47,525 nt of DNA, from positions 1 to 47,525 of the forward strand of contig JAGHZU010000029.1 of NCBI GenBank assembly GCA_017745235.1, in the 5' to 3' direction. The stretch's first letter is position 1, and every line of letters starts with the position of its first letter. The translations under genes were made by a program, and so were the position numbers. Origin of the DNA: Caulobacter sp. GTDB lineage: Bacteria > Pseudomonadota > Alphaproteobacteria > Caulobacterales > Caulobacteraceae. Below the pieces are notes generated by a model that saw nothing but the letters and a program-made list of their open reading frames with translations, made no database searches and was not told the DNA's origin. Below, piece by piece: positions 30,812-39,290 of the stretch.

Positions 30812-31363
30812 ATGGACGAAGCCGCCGAATTTTCCAGGCTTGCGGGTGACATGATCCGCCTTGGCGTCGTGGCCCAGCTCGACCTGGCCGCCGCACGCTG
30901 CAGCGTGTCGATCACGCAGGACCTGGTCACGGGGCCGATCCCCTGGCTCGCCTTCGCCGGAGGACTTTCCGTCTGGGCGCCGCCGTCGATCGGCGAGCAG
31001 GTCCTCGTCCTTTGCCCCGAGGGCGACATCGCCTCGGCCATCGCCGTTCGCGGCATCTTTTCCGACAGCAACCCGCCGCCGGCGTCGACGGCGATCTTCC
31101 ACGCCAAGATGGCCGACGGGTCGATCATCGCCTACGACCCGGCTGCGCACGCCCTGACCGCCACCCTCGTCGCCGGCGGATCCGCCGCGATCGTCGCGCC
31201 AGGTGGCGTGGCCATCACTGGCGACGTCACCATCACCGGGAATGTCGCCGTCACCGGCAAGGTGACAGCGACCGACGACGTCAAAGCCGGCGCGATCAGC
31301 CTGAAGACCCACAAGCATGGCGGCGTCCAGGCCGGCGGCGCTATCTCGGGCGTGCCGCAATGA
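30812..31363 (+). CDS. V: baseplate spike protein (P2 gpV)
   Basis: A 183-residue membrane-piercing spike. The N-terminal segment RLAGDMIRLGVVAQLDLAAA matches the gpV OB-domain opening. The C-terminal GDVTITGNVAVTGKV is the trimeric beta-helix, ending near a HKHGG metal-binding apex. The ATG at 30812 is chosen from alignment with gpV and from the promoter just upstream. Confidence 0.93.
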   Translation: MDEAAEFSRLAGDMIRLGVVAQLDLAAARCSVSITQDLVTGPIPWLAFAGGLSVWAPPSIGEQVLVLCPEGDIASAIAVRGIFSDSNPPPASTAIFHAKMADGSIIAYDPAAHALTATLVAGGSAAIVAPGGVAITGDVTITGNVAVTGKVTATDDVKAGAISLKTHKHGGVQAGGAISGVPQ

Positions 31364-31725
31364 TTGGCCTTTCCGCTTCCACTGGTGGTCCTCTCGAGGG
31401 CGACGCGCACCTGGCGCAGTCGATCGCCGACATTCTGACCACGCCGATCGGCACCCGGGTGTGCCGACGCGACTACGGCTCGTTGTTCGCCGAGCTGATC
31501 GACCAGCCGTTCAACGCCTTGACCCGGATCCGCCTCTACGCGGCCACGGCCTTGGCCCTGCGCCGCTGGGAGCCGCGCATTACCCTGCGCCAGGTCTCGA
31601 TCGCCGCCGGCGCGGCCGCCGGCTCCTTCGTCCTCGAGCTGGTGGGCGTTCGCGCCGGCGGGCCGACCGCCAACACCCTCACCCGCCTTACGGTCCCGCT
31701 GCGCGCGGGCGCCGCCGTCCTCTAG
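31360..31725 (+). CDS. W: baseplate assembly protein W (P2 gpW, gp25-like)
   Basis: A 121-residue gp25-type wedge protein. It shows HLAQSIADILTTPIGTRVCR, the DYGSLFAELIDQPFN segment and the RWEPRI motif. It overlaps V by 4 bp. Confidence 0.93.
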   Translation: MIGLSASTGGPLEGDAHLAQSIADILTTPIGTRVCRRDYGSLFAELIDQPFNALTRIRLYAATALALRRWEPRITLRQVSIAAGAAAGSFVLELVGVRAGGPTANTLTRLTVPLRAGAAVL

Positions 31726-31740
31726 CTGGAGCCCAGGCCC

Positions 31741-32901
31741 ATGACCTATCACCACGGCGTCGAAGTCATCGAGATCACGGAGGGCGAGCGCCCGATCCAA
31801 GTCGTTTCGACGGCGGTGATCGGCATCGTCGCCACCGGCGCTGATGCTGACGCCACGCTCTTTCCTCTGAACAAGGCGGCGCTGATCACCGACCTTCCGG
31901 CCGCGATCGGCAAGGCCGGAACGACCGGCACCCTGGCCAAGGCCCTGCAGGCGATCTACGACCAGACCCAGGCCGTTGTCGTGGTCGTTCGCGTGACGGC
32001 CGGCGCGGACGCGGCCGCGACCAGCACCGCCGTGATCGGCGGCAACGTCGCCGGCGTTGCGACCGGCATGCAGGTCCTGCTTTCGGCCGAAGCCCAGGTC
32101 GGCGTTCGACCGCGGATCTTGGGTTGCCCGGGCCTGGACACCCAAGCCGTCGCGACGGCCCTGGCCACGGTCGCCCAGAAGCTTCGCGCCATGGCCTACG
32201 TGTACGCCAACGGCGCCGACGTGGCCGCCGTCCTGGCCTATCGCGAGAACTTCTCTCAGCGCGAAGTCATGGTCCTGTGGCCCGACTTCACCGCCTTCGA
32301 CACGGCGACGTCAACCACCGTGGCCGCGTCGTCCGTCGCCCGGGCCCTCGGTCTTCGCGCTCGCATCGACGCCGAGCAGGGCTGGCACAAGACCCTATCG
32401 AACGTGGCCGTGAACGGTGTGACCGGGGTTTCCAAGGACATCAGCTGGGACTTGCAGGATCCTGCGACCGACGCCGGCCTGTTGAACGCCGGCCAGGTCA
32501 CCACCCTCGTGCGCCAGAACGGCTTCCGTTTCTGGGGCTCGCGAACCTGCTCGGACGAGCCGCTGTTCGCGTTCGAGAGCGCCACTCGCACCGCCCAGGT
32601 CCTGGCCGACACGATCGCCAACGGCGTCGCGGCGTTCCTGGATAAACCCCTGCACCCCTCGCTGGCCAAGGACATCATCGCCAGCATCAACGCCACCTTC
32701 AGGTCGCTGAAGGCCGGCGGCTACATCGTCGACGGCCGGGCCTGGCTGAACGACAGCGCCAACACCACGGCGGCGCTCTGCGATGGGCAGCTGCACATCG
32801 ACTACGACTTCACCCCGGTCCCGCCGCTCGAGCAGCTGAAGCTGCGGCAGCGGATCACGACCTCTTACCTGGCCAACTTCGCCGCGCAAGTCGCCGGCTG
32901 A
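31741..32901 (+). CDS. FI: contractile tail sheath protein (P2 gpFI)
   Basis: A 386-residue sheath with P2 gpFI length (396). Features: YHHGVEVIEITEGERPI start, VNGVTGVSKDISWDLQDP, RQNGFRFWGSRTCSD and the C-terminal DYDFTPVPPLEQL. It packs around the gpFII tube and contracts on infection. Confidence 0.95.
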   Translation: MTYHHGVEVIEITEGERPIQVVSTAVIGIVATGADADATLFPLNKAALITDLPAAIGKAGTTGTLAKALQAIYDQTQAVVVVVRVTAGADAAATSTAVIGGNVAGVATGMQVLLSAEAQVGVRPRILGCPGLDTQAVATALATVAQKLRAMAYVYANGADVAAVLAYRENFSQREVMVLWPDFTAFDTATSTTVAASSVARALGLRARIDAEQGWHKTLSNVAVNGVTGVSKDISWDLQDPATDAGLLNAGQVTTLVRQNGFRFWGSRTCSDEPLFAFESATRTAQVLADTIANGVAAFLDKPLHPSLAKDIIASINATFRSLKAGGYIVDGRAWLNDSANTTAALCDGQLHIDYDFTPVPPLEQLKLRQRITTSYLANFAAQVAG

Positions 32902-32931
32902 ACCGCCCTGCCCTCAACCTAGGAGCTGACT

Positions 32932-33432
32932 ATGCTGCCCGCCAAACTGCGCGACATGAACATCCTCCAGGACGGCGTCAGCTTCCGGGGCGTGGCCACC
33001 GAGGTCACGCCCCCCAAGCTGACCAAGAAAATGGAGTCCTATCGCCACGGTCTCGGCAATCTGAAGCTCTTCGACGGGCTGGAAGATCTCGACATGGAAT
33101 GGACCGCCTCGGGCTTTTCCCTGGAGCCCTACAAGGCTTTCGGCAACACCTCCATCGACGGGGTGCAGCTGCGCTTCGTCGGCGCCTACCAAAACCCGCA
33201 GACCAATGCCGTCCAGGCCGTGGAAATCACCGTTCGCGGCCAGCATGAAGAGATCGACGCCGGCAATCAGAAGGTGGGCGACGAAGGCTCGACCAAGATC
33301 AAGACCGCCTGCTCGTACTACAAGCTGACGGTCGACAACGTCGACGTCATCGAGATCGACATCCTCAACTCGGTCTTCGTGGCCTTCGGCGAGGACGTCT
33401 ACGCCAACATCCGCCAGGCGATCGGGATCTAG
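32932..33432 (+). CDS. FII: major tail tube protein (P2 gpFII)
   Basis: A 166-residue tube protein (P2 gpFII 172). The opening LPAKLRDMNILQDGVSFRG and the EVTPPKLTKKMESYRHG segment are characteristic. The C-terminal region is VDVIEIDILNSVF. It follows FI by 30 bp, with AGGAG upstream. Confidence 0.95.
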   Translation: MLPAKLRDMNILQDGVSFRGVATEVTPPKLTKKMESYRHGLGNLKLFDGLEDLDMEWTASGFSLEPYKAFGNTSIDGVQLRFVGAYQNPQTNAVQAVEITVRGQHEEIDAGNQKVGDEGSTKIKTACSYYKLTVDNVDVIEIDILNSVFVAFGEDVYANIRQAIGI

Positions 33433-33448
33433 CGCCCGCTCCATCGAT

Positions 33449-33472
33449 GTTGTGAGGGCCGGCGCGCACAAC
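33449..33472 (+). promoter_or_regulatory. late-activator (Ogr-type) dyad 5, E-T-U-D operon
   Basis: GTTGTG-N12-CACAAC, followed after exactly 30 nt by GGCGACAT (33503-33510). The predicted start of transcription is near 33515, about 25 nt ahead of gpE. Confidence 0.88.
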
Positions 33473-33539
33473 GCCGGCCCTTTTCCTTGGGCGGCCGCCG
33501 GCGGCGACATGGAGACCTCAACGCCAACGGGGAATTTCC

Positions 33540-33842
33540 GTGTCCGAAGACAAGCTGGTCGCCATCACCCTCGACAACCCGGTCATCCGCGGCGAGACCG
33601 AGATCTCCGACCTGAAGCTGCGCAAACCGCGCGCCGGCGAGTTGCGCGGCCTGCAGCTGGTCGACGTCCTGAAGCTGGACGTCAAAAGCCTGGTCACCCT
33701 GCTCCCCCGCATCACCATGCCGCCGCTGACGTCCCACGAAGTCGAGCAGCTCGATTCCGAAGACCTGCTGACGCTGGGCTCCGAGGTGGCCGGTTTTTTT
33801 CTGACGAGGGCGGAGAAGACCGCCGCTGGCCTGCCAGCGTAG
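33540..33842 (+). CDS. E: tail assembly protein E (P2 gpE)
   Basis: A 100-residue tail-assembly chaperone with a GTG start and GGGGAA 6 bp upstream. It contains KLRKPRAGELRGLQLVDVLK, typical of gpE/gp41-type chaperones. A run of seven T near its 3' end (33794-33800) allows a -1 frameshift to the E' extension. Confidence 0.9.
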   Translation: MSEDKLVAITLDNPVIRGETEISDLKLRKPRAGELRGLQLVDVLKLDVKSLVTLLPRITMPPLTSHEVEQLDSEDLLTLGSEVAGFFLTRAEKTAAGLPA

Positions 33843-33976
33843 ACGACGCCATCGCCGACATCGCCGTGATCATGATGCAGCCGATTCCGATCCTCGAGGC
33901 GATGACGCCCGAGGACCTGGCGCACTGGCACGGCCACGCGATCGACCGCTACAACCGCATGAACAGCAAGGAGTAG
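33540..33976 (+). CDS. gpE+E' frameshift product
   Basis: In P2, E and E' are joined by a -1 programmed frameshift at a T-run. Here T7C (33794-33801) sits in the same place. After the shift the reading continues as SDEGGEDRRWPASVDD to RYNRMNSKE and stops at 33974-33976, 3 bp before gpT. The E' part (about 59 residues) has no own start with a good ribosome binding site. The extended protein would bind the tape measure during tail assembly. Confidence 0.82.
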
Positions 33977-33979
33977 GCC

Positions 33980-36388
33980 TTGGACAAGGACCTGCGCCTA
34001 CGGATCCTGCTCGAGGCCGTCGACAAGGCGGTGGCGCCGATCAAGGCCGTCGATAAGGCCTCCGAAGCTCTCGGCAAGAAGCTGAAGGCCACCACGACCG
34101 AGCTGGTCGATCTCAAGCGCGCACAATCGGATCTGACCAAGCTGCAGCGTCTCGAAAAGGAGACGGTCGATCTTGGCCTGAAGACCACCGAGGCGCGGCG
34201 GCGGGTTGCCGAACTGCGAAGCGAGATCTCAGCGTCCAAGGCTCCAAGCGAAAAGCTGCAGGCGGCCCTGGCCAAGGCCCGCCGTACGGTCGATGACCTG
34301 GAACGCTCGCAAAAGCAGCATGCCGGCACGCTGGGCCAGGTCCGCGATCGCCTGCAGGCCGCCGGCGTCGAGCTGGGCGACATGGCCGGCGCCGAGCAGC
34401 GCCTGGCCGCCAAGATCAAGGCCACCACGGCGACCCTCGACGGTCAGCGCCGGAGCCTGAAGGATCTGGCGACCCATCGGGCCCGGGTCGCCGCCGGCAA
34501 GGAGATGTTCGGCAAGTGGGGCGGGCGCGCCGCCGGCGCGGCCGCCGCCGGCGTCGGCCTGGGCGCCTCGGCCGGCGCCATGGGCCGGCCGCTGTTCGAG
34601 TTCGGCCAAGACGCCGCCGAATTCAACACGGTCATGACGACGATCGCGCAGAAGGCCGACCTCGGCCGCGCCGCGTCGGCCGCCATGGGCGACCAGCTGC
34701 TGGTGATCGCCGACCGGGTCAACCAGCTGCCTGAAGACGTCCAGGCCGCCACCGACATTTTGGCCGGCTTTGGTCTGGATCCTCGGGTCGCCGTCAAGCT
34801 GACCGAGCCGATCGGCAAGGTGGCCACCGCCTACAAGGCCGACATGGCCGACGTCGGCGCCGCAACCTTCTCGTCGATCGACAACCTGAAGCTTCCGGCC
34901 GACCAGGCCGCGCGCGCGCTCGATATCATGGCCTATTCCGGCAAGCGCGGTGCCTTCGAGCTGAAGGACATGGCCGCCGCCTTCCCCTCCCTGACCGCCT
35001 CGGCCCAGGCCCTGGGCCAGCGCGGCGCACCAGCGGTGGCGGACCTGGCCGCCGCCCTGCAGATCGTCCGCAAGGGTGCAGGCAACAGCGAGGAGGCCGC
35101 GACCAACCTCGACAACCTGCTGCAGAAGATCGGCTCGCCGCAGACCGCTAAGAACTTCGCCAAGATGGGGGTCAACCTCGAGGCGGAGATGAAGAAGGCC
35201 GCCAAGGCCGGCAAGACGCCGATCGAGGCCATCACCACGCTGACCAACAAAGCCCTGAAGGGCGATCTGGGCCGGCTCGGCTATCTGTTCGAGGATGCGC
35301 AGGTCCAGAAGGCCATGCGGCCGCTGATCCAAAACTATCAGGAGTATCTCGACATCCGCCGCGACGCGGCCAACGCCAAGGGCGTGGTCGACGCCGACTT
35401 CGCCGATCGCATGATCGACGACGCCGAGGGCATGCGAAAATTCAACGTCGAGATGGCGCAGACCAAGATCGCCCTGGGCAACACCCTCCTGCCGATCCTC
35501 ACGCCGCTGATCGCCAAGGTCGGGGCGGCCGCCAAGAACTTCGGTGCCTGGACCAAGGAGCACCCAAAGCTCGCCGGCGCACTGGGCAAGATCGCCGTGA
35601 TCGGGGCGCTGATCATCGGCGTCCTGGGCGCCATCGCTCTGGTGGTGGCGCCGATCCTAATCGTGATCGGCGCGGTCGGTTCCGCCGCCGCCGCCCTGGG
35701 CGTCTCGGTCGGCGCCGTGGTCGGCACGATCGCCGCCATCATCGCGGCGATCGTCGCCGTCGTCTTCGCGGTGATCGGCCTGGTCAAGGGCTGGCACAAG
35801 CTCGCGCCCATCGCCGGCGCGGCGTTCCAGGCCGTGCAGGAACGCGTGGTCGGCTTCCTCTCGGCCTTCATCCGGCTTCACGTGCTGTTCTTCCAGGCCG
35901 GGGCGCACTTGATGAGCGGCCTTGTCGGCGGGATCCGCTCCGCGCTTGGCCTGGTGAAGGACACGATCGTCAACGCCGGATCCAGCGTCATCGGGTGGTT
36001 CAAGGCCAAGCTCGGCATCCATTCCCCCTCGCGCGTGTTCGCCGCCCTCGGCGGCCACATGATGAGCGGCCTTAGCAACGGCCTGCAGGCGGGATCCAAG
36101 GGGCCGATGATGAAGGTCGGCCAGATCGCCGATCGGCTGGTAGCGGGCGCTGCGATGGGCGCGGCCGCCATGACCGTCTCGGCGGCCGGGCCTGGAGCGG
36201 CCGCCGCGCCTGCAGGATCAGGCGCGCTCCCCGCTGGCGGCGGGCCCGCCCGCTACGAAATCCACATCCACGCAGCGCCGGGCATGGACGAAGAGGCGCT
36301 GGCGCGCCTCGTCGGCCGAGTGATCGACCGTCGCGAGCGCGCCCGGGCGGCCGCCGGCCGCTCCAGCCTGGCCGATCGAGGCGACTGA
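33980..36388 (+). CDS. T: tail tape measure protein (P2 gpT)
   Basis: An 802-residue protein (P2 gpT 815), which sets tail length. It has a TTG start with AAGGAG upstream. The N-terminal 150 residues are coiled coil, followed by Ala/Gly-rich helices. A hydrophobic region occurs at about 533-605 (IAVIGALIIGVLGAIALVV, then further stretches). The C-terminal segment has KAKLGIHSPSRVFAALGGH, the conserved tape-measure motif. Confidence 0.95.
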   Translation: MDKDLRLRILLEAVDKAVAPIKAVDKASEALGKKLKATTTELVDLKRAQSDLTKLQRLEKETVDLGLKTTEARRRVAELRSEISASKAPSEKLQAALAKARRTVDDLERSQKQHAGTLGQVRDRLQAAGVELGDMAGAEQRLAAKIKATTATLDGQRRSLKDLATHRARVAAGKEMFGKWGGRAAGAAAAGVGLGASAGAMGRPLFEFGQDAAEFNTVMTTIAQKADLGRAASAAMGDQLLVIADRVNQLPEDVQAATDILAGFGLDPRVAVKLTEPIGKVATAYKADMADVGAATFSSIDNLKLPADQAARALDIMAYSGKRGAFELKDMAAAFPSLTASAQALGQRGAPAVADLAAALQIVRKGAGNSEEAATNLDNLLQKIGSPQTAKNFAKMGVNLEAEMKKAAKAGKTPIEAITTLTNKALKGDLGRLGYLFEDAQVQKAMRPLIQNYQEYLDIRRDAANAKGVVDADFADRMIDDAEGMRKFNVEMAQTKIALGNTLLPILTPLIAKVGAAAKNFGAWTKEHPKLAGALGKIAVIGALIIGVLGAIALVVAPILIVIGAVGSAAAALGVSVGAVVGTIAAIIAAIVAVVFAVIGLVKGWHKLAPIAGAAFQAVQERVVGFLSAFIRLHVLFFQAGAHLMSGLVGGIRSALGLVKDTIVNAGSSVIGWFKAKLGIHSPSRVFAALGGHMMSGLSNGLQAGSKGPMMKVGQIADRLVAGAAMGAAAMTVSAAGPGAAAAPAGSGALPAGGGPARYEIHIHAAPGMDEEALARLVGRVIDRRERARAAAGRSSLADRGD

Positions 36389-36390
36389 CC

Positions 36391-36810
36391 ATGATGATGG
36401 CCCTTGGCATGTTCGTGTTCTCGTTGCCGACCCTGGCCTACGAAGAGCTGCAGCGCCGCACGTCCTGGCGCCACGTCCAGAACCCGCGTTTCGGCGCCCG
36501 GGCGGCCAACCAGTTCCTGGGCCCGGGCGACGACCTGGTCAGCCTCTCGGGCCGGATCCCGCCCGAACTCTCCGACGTCAGCTCGCTGGCCACGCTGCGC
36601 GACCTGGCCGACGCCGGCGACGCCCTGCCCTTGGTCGACGGCCGGGGCCAGGTCTACGGCGACTTCGTCATCGAAAGCCTCGAGGAGCGCCAAGCCGCCT
36701 TCCTGGATGACGGCTCGCCGATGAGAATCGATTTTGGCCTCGAGCTGCGACGCGTGCCTGACGGCGCTGACGGCCGGGTCCAGGGCGCCGAACAGGTCGC
36801 GCAGGGATGA
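36391..36810 (+). CDS. U: tail protein U (P2 gpU)
   Basis: A 139-residue tail-terminator type protein. Conserved pieces: MALGMFVFSLPTLAYEELQR, WRHVQNPRFGAR and GDDLVSLSGRIPPEL. It follows T by 2 bp and overlaps D by ATGA. Confidence 0.93.
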   Translation: MMMALGMFVFSLPTLAYEELQRRTSWRHVQNPRFGARAANQFLGPGDDLVSLSGRIPPELSDVSSLATLRDLADAGDALPLVDGRGQVYGDFVIESLEERQAAFLDDGSPMRIDFGLELRRVPDGADGRVQGAEQVAQG

Positions 36811-37832
36811 CGGCGCCCTCCCCCAAGCCGGCCTGCAAGATCTTGCTCGCCGGCGTCGACATCACCGCCAAGATCGCGCCCCGGCTGGTCAGCCTCACCC
36901 TGACCGAGGACCGCGACAACGAGGCCGACCAGCTGGACCTGGTCCTGGACGATGCGGACGGGAAACTCGCCATTCCCAAGCGCGGCGCCGAACTCGTGGT
37001 CAGCCTGGGCTGGGAAGGCTCTCCCCTGGTCGGCAAAGGCAAGTTCAAGGTCGATGAGGTCGAACATTCCGGCCCTCCCGACGTCGTCACCCTCCGGGCC
37101 CGCAGCGCCGACTTCACCGCGGATCTTCGCTTGCGGCGCGAGAAGAGCTGGACCGACACGACGGTCGGCGCGGTCCTGCAGGAGATCGCGGCACGGCACG
37201 GCCTGACGGCCAGGATCAGCGACGGCCTGGCCAACCAGGCGCTCCCCGTCCTCGCCCAGAGCCGCGAGAGCGACCTGCAGGTCCTGAAAAAGCTCGGCCG
37301 GCGCTTCGACGCCGTCGCGACGATCAAGGCCGGCGCCTTGCTCTTCTCGCCGATCGGCGCGGCCAAGACCCCATCTGGCAAGGCCTTGGCCAAGTTCGCG
37401 CTCACGCGGCAGGACGGCGACACCCACACCTGGCGGGCCGCCGATCGCGACAGCGCCTTCACGGGCGTCACTGCATCCTGGCGATCGACAACGGGCGCCA
37501 CGCGTCACTCGGAGAGGTCGGGGCAAGCGGGGAAGGTCCATCATCTTCGCCAAGTCTACGCCACCCAGGCCGACGCCAAGCGCGCGGCGGCCAGCGCCTG
37601 GTCGAGGATCGGCCGCACGACGGGCCTGCTGTCGATGAACTTGGCGCTGGGGCGCCCAGACCTGTTTCCTGAATGCGAGGGCTCGATTACCGGTTTCGGA
37701 AAGCCCGAAATCGACAAGGCGACCTGGTTGGTGGCCAAGGCGACCCACAGCTACTCCGACCGGGGCCTGGTCACCGCCCTGGAGCTTGAGACCTCAAGCT
37801 CATCGACCGGACGAAATACCGCCGCCGGTTGA
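36807..37832 (+). CDS. D: late control/baseplate hub protein D (P2 gpD)
   Basis: A 341-residue hub protein of gp27 type. The N-terminal domain has ITAKIAPRLVSLTLTEDRDNEADQ-like sequence (here over residues 16-39) and DLVLDDADGKLAIP. A central LRRRKSW-like helix and C-terminal KATHSYSDRGLVTALELE follow. It closes the tail operon as in P2. Confidence 0.94.
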   Translation: MTAPSPKPACKILLAGVDITAKIAPRLVSLTLTEDRDNEADQLDLVLDDADGKLAIPKRGAELVVSLGWEGSPLVGKGKFKVDEVEHSGPPDVVTLRARSADFTADLRLRREKSWTDTTVGAVLQEIAARHGLTARISDGLANQALPVLAQSRESDLQVLKKLGRRFDAVATIKAGALLFSPIGAAKTPSGKALAKFALTRQDGDTHTWRAADRDSAFTGVTASWRSTTGATRHSERSGQAGKVHHLRQVYATQADAKRAAASAWSRIGRTTGLLSMNLALGRPDLFPECEGSITGFGKPEIDKATWLVAKATHSYSDRGLVTALELETSSSSTGRNTAAG

Positions 37833-37863
37833 AAACGTCGCATGGAACAAAGTCGCAACCTAT

Positions 37864-37871
37864 GCTAAAGC
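37864..37871 (+). promoter_or_regulatory. possible -10 element of the ogr-like gene
   Basis: GCTAAAGC fits 7 of 8 positions of the Caulobacter -10 consensus GCTANAWC, 25 bp ahead of the TTG start. No matching -35 is seen, so an early or read-through promoter is only a suggestion. Confidence 0.35.
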
Positions 37872-37896
37872 TTGGCCGCTTTCGGGGAGAAGACTA

Positions 37897-38163
37897 TTGA
37901 GCCGGTTTTCGATCAACTGTCCGCATTGCAATAGTCTGGCCCACGTCCGGACCAGCCGGTCAGTCACGCCGCTTTATCGCGACATCTATTTTCAATGCGA
38001 AGACTTCGTCGAGTGCGGGCACACCTTCAAGGGTGCTTTGAGTGTGATCAGCACGCTCAGCGCGAGCCGTAAGCCCAACCCGAAGATAAGGCTTCCGTTC
38101 GGCGATGTTCGGTCGGCCCCGGCCAACGACGACGCGCTGGTCGAAGAGGTCGAGCAAGCCTAG
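37897..38163 (+). CDS. ogr: Ogr/Delta-type zinc-finger late transcription activator
   Basis: An 88-residue activator (P2 Ogr 72). It has a TTG start at 37897 with GGGGAG 7 bp upstream, chosen because the zinc finger follows directly. Ligands are C-x2-C (CPHC), 22 residues, then C-x5-C (CEDFVEC); Ogr has the same spacing with C-x4-C. The AHVRTSR segment matches Ogr. It should bind the GTTGTG-N12-CACAAC dyads at the late operons and recruit RNA polymerase. The position after D is as in P2. Confidence 0.92.
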   Translation: MSRFSINCPHCNSLAHVRTSRSVTPLYRDIYFQCEDFVECGHTFKGALSVISTLSASRKPNPKIRLPFGDVRSAPANDDALVEEVEQA

Positions 38164-38183
38164 ATCGCGATTCCGTCATGTGG

Positions 38184-38219
38184 TTGTGCACCTGTGCACA
38201 ATTGCACGACGGAACAATC
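38184..38219 (+). promoter_or_regulatory. 8-bp-period repeat array B
   Basis: TTGTGCAC-CT-GTGCACAA, a perfect 8-bp inverted repeat, overlaps units starting GCAC at 38188, 38196 and 38204, then GAAC at 38212. It is 20 bp after the ogr stop. No plus-strand gene follows, which argues for a non-promoter role such as a centromere. Confidence 0.6.
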
Positions 38220-38303
38220 GATCGGGCGGCCAGGCCGTTCACAGCTTCGAGGGTCGAGTTCGAGCGGGGTGGCCATTTCCGCTCACGACCCATGGCGGAC
38301 CTC

Positions 38304-38810
38304 TTAGTAGCTTCCGCCGGTAGCCTCGCCAGTCATGAGATCAATTTCAAAAGGAGCGGGCGGCAGCTCTTGGGGATAGTGAGCTAGCCCTTTTAGGACC
38401 GAACCATCTCGATGCACCTCCGTGATCCCGTCCCAGGAAACGCGACGGCTACGCCACTTGATTCCAGACCGTCCCAGTGCCGTAACCTCACAGTCGTCGA
38501 CAAGAACGAACAGCCCGAGGTCAGGCTCAAACCTCAGGGTCTTGACCCACGGCGTAACCAAGGCCACGTGCCGCTCCCTCGCGTCGACCAAGTAGACATC
38601 CCCTCCAGACACGACCACGACAGCCGCTTCTCCAAGGTCGTCATGGACGCCATCGAGGCGCTTCCCACCTGTCGCGAAATTGCCAATCCAGCGCTCACCG
38701 GTGCTGGGCGTGAACTCAACCACCAAGCCTTCCCTGAAGGCATCGGGGTCGGGGAAGTTCTTGGCCGGCTCTCCATAGGGCGGGAGACCGGGAAGCTTTC
38801 TGGCTATCAT
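38304..38810 (-). CDS. hypothetical protein
   Basis: A 168-residue soluble protein (MIARKLPGLPPYGEPAKN). It has strand-rich repeats of charged and hydrophobic residues (EAAVVVVSGGDVYLVDARER, LGLFVLVDDCEVTALGR) and looks like a beta-propeller-like or sensor fold, but no family is recognised. The start at 38810 has GGAGGG very close. A GTG at 38852 is the alternative. It faces ogr tail to tail across array B. Confidence 0.65.
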   Translation of the reverse strand: MIARKLPGLPPYGEPAKNFPDPDAFREGLVVEFTPSTGERWIGNFATGGKRLDGVHDDLGEAAVVVVSGGDVYLVDARERHVALVTPWVKTLRFEPDLGLFVLVDDCEVTALGRSGIKWRSRRVSWDGITEVHRDGSVLKGLAHYPQELPPAPFEIDLMTGEATGGSY

Positions 38811-38955
38811 CCCTCCACTGTAGCGCTCGCGCGCGGAATGTCTCCTCACCACCCTTAGCTGACGTTTCCGACGTCTGCCCTTGGGCGGCTAGGCCCTATG
38901 TCCGCCTGCCGCGCCGATTTCCGAATCTGGCCCAACTCGGACGCTTGTTGACCCC

Positions 38956-39165
38956 TTAGCCAAGCACCGCGACGCCCTCGGCTAGTGCGAAGAGGGTCAG
39001 CAAACCAAGCAGAAGCATTACCCCGACATAGCCTGCCAGATTTTCCCGGCGGCGGATGAAATGAGGCTTCCATGGGGAGCCGCCGATGCACACCGCGCCT
39101 GACTTAAGGCCGAGCGCCCACATTCCTCCAAACAGGGCGGACGCCAGGAAATAGAAGATGGGCAT
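38956..39165 (-). CDS. small membrane protein
   Basis: A 69-residue protein starting at the ATG at 39165 (GGAAG upstream). It has two hydrophobic helices (about 1-20, PIFYFLASALFGGMWALG; 47-66, YVGVMLLLGLLTLFALAEG). Array C lies about 95 bp upstream in the same orientation. Possibly an exclusion or regulatory peptide; function unknown. Confidence 0.6.
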   Translation of the reverse strand: MPIFYFLASALFGGMWALGLKSGAVCIGGSPWKPHFIRRRENLAGYVGVMLLLGLLTLFALAEGVAVLG

Positions 39166-39258
39166 CGCAAACTTCCGGCGCTGTCGGTGTGGCACTGTAT
39201 CTAGACGTTGTTCCGCAAACCACCCCTAGCGGACCTTTGATCGGTCCGATGGGGAGCA

Positions 39259-39282
39259 AGTTGTTCCGTTGTGCGCAAATGC
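39259..39282 (-). promoter_or_regulatory. 8-bp-period repeat array C
   Basis: On the minus strand, units start GCAT (39282), GCACAACG (39274) and GAAC (39266). It is shorter than the others but has the same 8-bp spacing and GAAC end. It lies between two minus-strand genes, upstream of the small membrane protein gene. Confidence 0.55.
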
Positions 39283-39290
39283 AGCGCCTA

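Noticed and set aside
38412..38858. Plus-strand ORF after array B as its target gene
   Set aside because: It is antisense to the better supported 38304-38810 gene and shows no coding bias.
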